DNA from: Candidatus Helarchaeota archaeon
GTDB taxonomy: Archaea > Asgardarchaeota > Lokiarchaeia > Helarchaeales > HEL-GB-A
Direction of reading: 5' to 3'
NCBI GenBank assembly: GCA_013375405.1
Contig: JABXJU010000007.1
Location: 1 to 43,800, forward strand
Length of the DNA stretch: 43,800 nucleotides
In this document: positions 41,214-43,800 of the stretch, piece by piece
Layout: each line of letters starts with the position of its first letter
Position numbering within the stretch: position 1 is the stretch's first letter
Position numbers and translations under genes: made by a program
The notes under the pieces: generated by a model
Seen by the model: the letters and a program-made list of their open reading frames with translations, nothing else
What the model was told of the DNA's origin: nothing
Databases searched by the model: none

Positions 41214-41222
41214 GTTTATATA
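41214..41222 (+). promoter_or_regulatory. Candidate TATA box for the MNT/HEPN operon
   Basis: GTTTATATAAATATA lies about 55-60 bases before the TTG start at 41276. The CHAT promoter points the other way from the same 139-base gap. Confidence 0.4.
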
Positions 41223-41275
41223 AATATAGTAAGTAAATGAAAAGTCAATTCGCTCTATAAAAGGAGTTAGAAAAC

Positions 41276-41578
41276 TTGCTGACGGCAGAAACCATATTGA
41301 AAGACATTGAAATAAATATGGGAAAAATTGAGAAATATGGAGTAAAAAGAATTGGATTATTTGGCTCTTATATTAGAAATAAACAACAAGATAAAAGTGA
41401 TATTGATATTTTAGTGGAATTTAAAAAAGGCCAAAAGACTTTTGATAATTATATGGAGCTTAAATTCTTTCTAGAAGATTTATTTGAGTGTAAAGTTGAT
41501 CTTGTAATTATCGAGGCTATAAAACCAGATTTAAAACCATATATTATGGGAAGCGTGAAATTTGCATCGACAATATAA
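41276..41578 (+). CDS. MNT-type nucleotidyltransferase antitoxin (MntA-like)
   Basis: Minimal nucleotidyltransferase of 100 residues. The motif GS-x10-DxD is exact (Gly30-Ser31 ... Asp42, Asp44, in [20 protein letters not shown]). In characterised MntA/HepT pairs this enzyme AMPylates the HEPN toxin and silences it. The start is TTG at 41276, with GGAG (41263-41266) 9 bases upstream. The HEPN gene overlaps its end by 17 bases, so translation is coupled. Confidence 0.9.
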   Translation: MLTAETILKDIEINMGKIEKYGVKRIGLFGSYIRNKQQDKSDIDILVEFKKGQKTFDNYMELKFFLEDLFECKVDLVIIEAIKPDLKPYIMGSVKFASTI

Positions 41579-41900
41579 AACATTTTTCAGTGATATCCTT
41601 GAAGCAATCCGTAAAATTGAAAAGTATTCAAATAATTTGTCCTTTGATCAATTTGTAAAGGAAGAACTAATACAAGATGGTGTAGTGAGGAATCTAGAAA
41701 TCATTGGAGAAGCTGTTAAAAACATTCCAAATGAAATTAAAGATAAGAAACCAGAAGTAGAGTGGAAAAAAATTGCGGGATTAAGAGATATTCTTATCCA
41801 TGAATATTTTGGGATAGATCTCGAGATTGTTTGGAGCATTGTTAAGACTAAAATTCCATCATTAAAAGAAAAAATTTTAGAAATCATTTCAAAAAGTTGA
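41562..41900 (+). CDS. HEPN-domain toxin (HepT-like, DUF86)
   Basis: All-helical HEPN protein of 112 residues with the RNase motif R-x4-H-x-Y (Arg75, His80, Tyr82, in [14 protein letters not shown]) and the conserved [14 protein letters not shown] helix. Tyr82 is the residue expected to be AMPylated by the partner. It starts with TTG at 41562, inside the antitoxin gene. Its RNA target cannot be inferred. Convergent with the roadblock gene 5 bases away. Confidence 0.9.
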   Translation: MHRQYKTFFSDILEAIRKIEKYSNNLSFDQFVKEELIQDGVVRNLEIIGEAVKNIPNEIKDKKPEVEWKKIAGLRDILIHEYFGIDLEIVWSIVKTKIPSLKEKILEIISKS

Positions 41901-41905
41901 AATTT

Positions 41906-42358
41906 TCAGTCCTCAACATTGAAGAAGGCTTCGGAAAGCATTTTATTCAGTTTATGGGCTTCAATTATGGGATCTTTGAGATATTTATCGATTAATTCTA
42001 TTAATTCGTTTTCTAAACTTTTCAACAACAGCCTGATCACACAGACATCTCTTTCCGTGAAAAAAGAAATGATACCATTTCCACATGCCGCTATACGAAT
42101 TCTTCCATCATCGAATTCAAGAGTTATTATACTTAAATCACTCAATTCTAAATTTTGACCTAATTCTTTACTTGCACAAAAGATATGACTGGCGATAACA
42201 CCAAGCTCATCAATTTCTACTAAATATTCTAAAGACTTAGAGGCATGAGCAATCGTGATGCCTGTCCGATCGGTTAATATAATCTTTTTTATACCGGGAT
42301 CGGCCTTAAGTGCTTTTTTAAGAACATCATTAATGTCATCAAATGCCTTTAAATCCAT
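41906..42358 (-). CDS. Roadblock/LC7-domain protein
   Basis: Protein of 150 residues. Residues 1-105 have the roadblock/LC7 (MglB-like) plan: an N-terminal helix DINDVLKKALKADPGI, strand KKIILTDRTGITIAHAS, helix ELGVIASHIFCASKELGQ, then strands LSIITLEFDDGRIRIAACGNGIISFFT. A helix-rich C-terminal extension follows. Such proteins bind and regulate small GTPases of the MglA/Rag/Arl type and are numerous in Asgard archaea. No GTPase gene is visible in this window. ATG at 42358 with AAGGG 6-8 bases upstream. Confidence 0.85.
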   Translation of the reverse strand: MDLKAFDDINDVLKKALKADPGIKKIILTDRTGITIAHASKSLEYLVEIDELGVIASHIFCASKELGQNLELSDLSIITLEFDDGRIRIAACGNGIISFFTERDVCVIRLLLKSLENELIELIDKYLKDPIIEAHKLNKMLSEAFFNVED

Positions 42359-42730
42359 TTAAAAACCCTTTCTCTTTCTTTACATAATCTATAATGCGTC
42401 TAGTTCTGTACTTTTCAGTTAAATACAGTCCTTCGTTCTTAATTAAACTACTTTCAATTTAATGAAGTGAAAAAATGAATGTTTTTAGGAGAATATGCGG
42501 GTTTAAAAGGAACTTTAATGAATTTTTAAATGGTTAAAATGGTGGTGTAGTTTTACAAAAAAAAATGGAATATTCTCGTAGTCAATAAAAGCTTTATTCA
42601 AATAGACGAAAGAAAAAAATGAATCCATAATCTAAAATTTGAAAAAATGCTCAATCGTCTAAAAAAAGGGACTTTAGGATAGAAACCAGTTTCTTTCCTT
42701 TCTATTTTGTATTAAATAGAAAAATGTATT

Positions 42731-42740
42731 AAATATATAC
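42731..42740 (+). promoter_or_regulatory. Candidate TATA box for the corrinoid methyltransferase operon
   Basis: AAATATATAC precedes the tandem repeat. Initiation about 25 bases downstream would fall inside the repeats, leaving a leader of about 115 bases before the ATG at 42878. Confidence 0.4.
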
Positions 42741-42746
42741 TTTTAT

Positions 42747-42786
42747 ATTAATCTGAAAGTTGTTTTATTAATCTGAAAGTTGTTTT
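42747..42786 (+). repeat. Perfect 20-base tandem repeat, candidate operator
   Basis: The unit ATTAATCTGAAAGTTGTTTT occurs twice in tandem (42747-42766 and 42767-42786). The core AATCTGAAA returns a third time at 42839-42847, just before the ribosome site. The repeats sit immediately after the TATA-like tract, where a bound regulator would block initiation. Confidence 0.6.
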
Positions 42787-42877
42787 TTTCAAAATAATTA
42801 AGTTAGGATTTTTGTATAGTCATCCTATCAAACTTAATAATCTGAAACCGAATTAAAATAGAAGGTGAATTATTAAT

Positions 42878-43525
42878 ATGTCTAATTTAAAAACATTGAA
42901 AGAGTTAGAAATAGCTGTACTTGAAGGTGATGATGATTTAGCACAAAGTTTAGCAGAAAAAGCTATTAAAGAGGGTATTCCACACTTAAGTATAGTGAAT
43001 GACGCTATCGTACCTGGCATTATAGAAGCTGGGGAAAAATGGAAACAAAACGAGTATTATCTGCCAGATGTAGTAATGAGTGGCGAGGCTTTCAAGATGG
43101 CGATGGAGGTCATCGACCCATATCTCACATCTGAAAAATTTGCGACTTCAGGAAAAATAGTAATTGGAACTGTAGAGGGTGATATGCATTCTTTAGGCAA
43201 GAGAATGGTAATCACCATGCTACAAAGTGCTGGATTTGATGTCATTGACCTAGGAGTTGACGTTCCAATAAAAACTTTTATTGACAAGGTGAAAGAGCTC
43301 AAGCCTGACATCCTAGGATTGGGTTGTTACATGAGTACAACTATGTTAGAGATAAAAAAGTCCATTAAAATTCTTAATGAGGAAGGATTGCGGGACAAAG
43401 TCAATGTAATGATCGGAGGCGTTACTACATCCCAAGAATTTGCCGACGAATGTAAAGCTGATGCTTGGGGTAAGGATGCTGTAGATGCTGCAGAAAAAGC
43501 TAAACAACTGATGGGGATTAGTTAA
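42878..43525 (+). CDS. Methyltransferase-associated corrinoid protein (MtbC/MttC-like)
   Basis: Cobalamin-binding carrier of 215 residues that receives a methyl group from a substrate-specific methyltransferase and passes it to a second one. The N-terminal helical cap (1-90) has GIIEAGEKWKQNEYYLPDVVMSGEAF. The Rossmann-type B12 domain carries the lower-ligand motif DMHSLG (Asp102, His104, Gly107), then GCYMSTT and IGGVTTSQEFADEC...DAWGKDA. Length is normal. The downstream UroD-type gene starts one base after the stop and is the expected partner. The substrate-specific first methyltransferase is not in this window, so the methyl donor (methylamine, methanol or another) is unknown. Confidence 0.95.
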   Translation: MSNLKTLKELEIAVLEGDDDLAQSLAEKAIKEGIPHLSIVNDAIVPGIIEAGEKWKQNEYYLPDVVMSGEAFKMAMEVIDPYLTSEKFATSGKIVIGTVEGDMHSLGKRMVITMLQSAGFDVIDLGVDVPIKTFIDKVKELKPDILGLGCYMSTTMLEIKKSIKILNEEGLRDKVNVMIGGVTTSQEFADECKADAWGKDAVDAAEKAKQLMGIS

Positions 43526-43526
43526 A

Positions 43527-43800
43527 ATGGGTAAAAAGAAGAAGATAAAAAGAGGTATAAGCCTCATTGGAGGAAATGCACCATCAGTTCCTGTCGCGGC
43601 TCAAATGCACGACCACACCATGTTCTTAGCTCAAACACCGGCAAAAGTGTTTTATTATGATGCTAAGAAGTTCGTTGAAGACACGGCTGATGTGGTAGGT
43701 TATTACCAAATGGATGACATGGTTCCCATAGGCGATGCTTATAATTACGAAATAGAGGCGTTAGGAGGAAAAATGATCTATGGTGAGAATTCAATGCCCA
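43527..43800 (+). CDS. Uroporphyrinogen-decarboxylase-family methyltransferase, N-terminal part (runs off window)
   Basis: ATG at 43527, one base after the corrinoid stop, opens a frame that is still open at the window end (91 codons). The visible part has a lysine-rich start, then QMHDHTMFLAQTPAKVFYYD and DTADVVGYYQMDDMVPIGDAYNYEIEALGGKM. These match the N-terminal barrel strands of UroD-family corrinoid methyltransferases (MtaA/MtbA-like), which move methyl groups between a corrinoid protein and a thiol or another acceptor. The zinc-binding C-terminal residues lie outside the window. Confidence 0.85.
   Translation, partial: MGKKKKIKRGISLIGGNAPSVPVAAQMHDHTMFLAQTPAKVFYYDAKKFVEDTADVVGYYQMDDMVPIGDAYNYEIEALGGKMIYGENSMP

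Larger units (their letters stand above)
42359..42877. other. Long AT-rich intergenic region upstream of the corrinoid gene
   Basis: About 520 bases without a supportable gene, RNA or mobile element. It is extremely AT-rich, with several A runs. The only structure I see is the TATA-like tract and the 20-base tandem repeat near its right end, listed separately. It serves the divergent roadblock and corrinoid genes. Confidence 0.6.

Noticed and set aside
42878..43800. Pyrrolysine-dependent methylamine system
   Set aside because: Only the corrinoid carrier and a UroD-type partner are visible; no MttB/MtbB/MtmB-like gene or in-frame TAG is seen in the window.

Overview
This AT-rich window most likely comes from an Asgard archaeon. 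I cannot resolve the class. The reasons are archaeal-style genes (TATA-box-like upstream elements, T-tract terminators, Shine-Dalgarno-led coupled genes), a roadblock/LC7 protein, a cytosolic protein combining UFL1-like winged helices with a coatomer-gamma-like appendage and a longin-like domain, very large sequon-rich surface proteins, a corrinoid methyltransferase pair and a HEPN/MNT toxin-antitoxin pair. All family assignments come from reading motifs and remembered family sequences; no search was run.

Layout. 1-4002: end of a PiT phosphate permease, a HIT hydrolase, an MFS transporter and a GlnD-like HD protein. 4195-6197: a GC-richer structured leader, a winged-helix regulator with a Cys cluster, and a translationally coupled protein of unknown function. 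6457-11702: glmS, a LAGLIDADG protein with AbrB-like modules, a phosphohexomutase (glmM-like) and a small winged-helix protein. 11750-34869: about 23 kb, all on the minus strand, of surface biology. It holds a membrane-anchored seven-bladed propeller, an 804-residue cytosolic protein, a giant membrane-anchored Ig-repeat protein broken by one apparent frameshift, and a second giant secreted protein. 35110-41136: a Cys-rich small protein, a single-pass membrane protein, a transglutaminase-like protein, a D-2-hydroxyacid dehydrogenase and a CHAT (caspase-like) protein. 41276-43800: MNT/HEPN pair, roadblock protein, corrinoid protein and the start of its UroD-type methyltransferase partner.

The most interesting part is 13144-27057. 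The giant surface protein (about 29 Ig-like repeats and one C-terminal membrane helix) ends in a short cytosolic winged helix resembling the C-terminal module of DDRGK1/UFBP1. One base after its stop codon, with an excellent Shine-Dalgarno site, begins a soluble protein with four related winged helices (UFL1-like), an Ig-plus-platform pair resembling the gamma-COP appendage, a helical region and a longin-like domain. The pair looks like a cell-surface receptor or scaffold and its cytosolic adaptor, built from modules that eukaryotes use in UFMylation and vesicle coats. Neighbouring GlmS and the hexosamine-type mutase could supply the GlcNAc needed to glycosylate the many Asn-X-Ser/Thr sites of these surface proteins. 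That link is inference.
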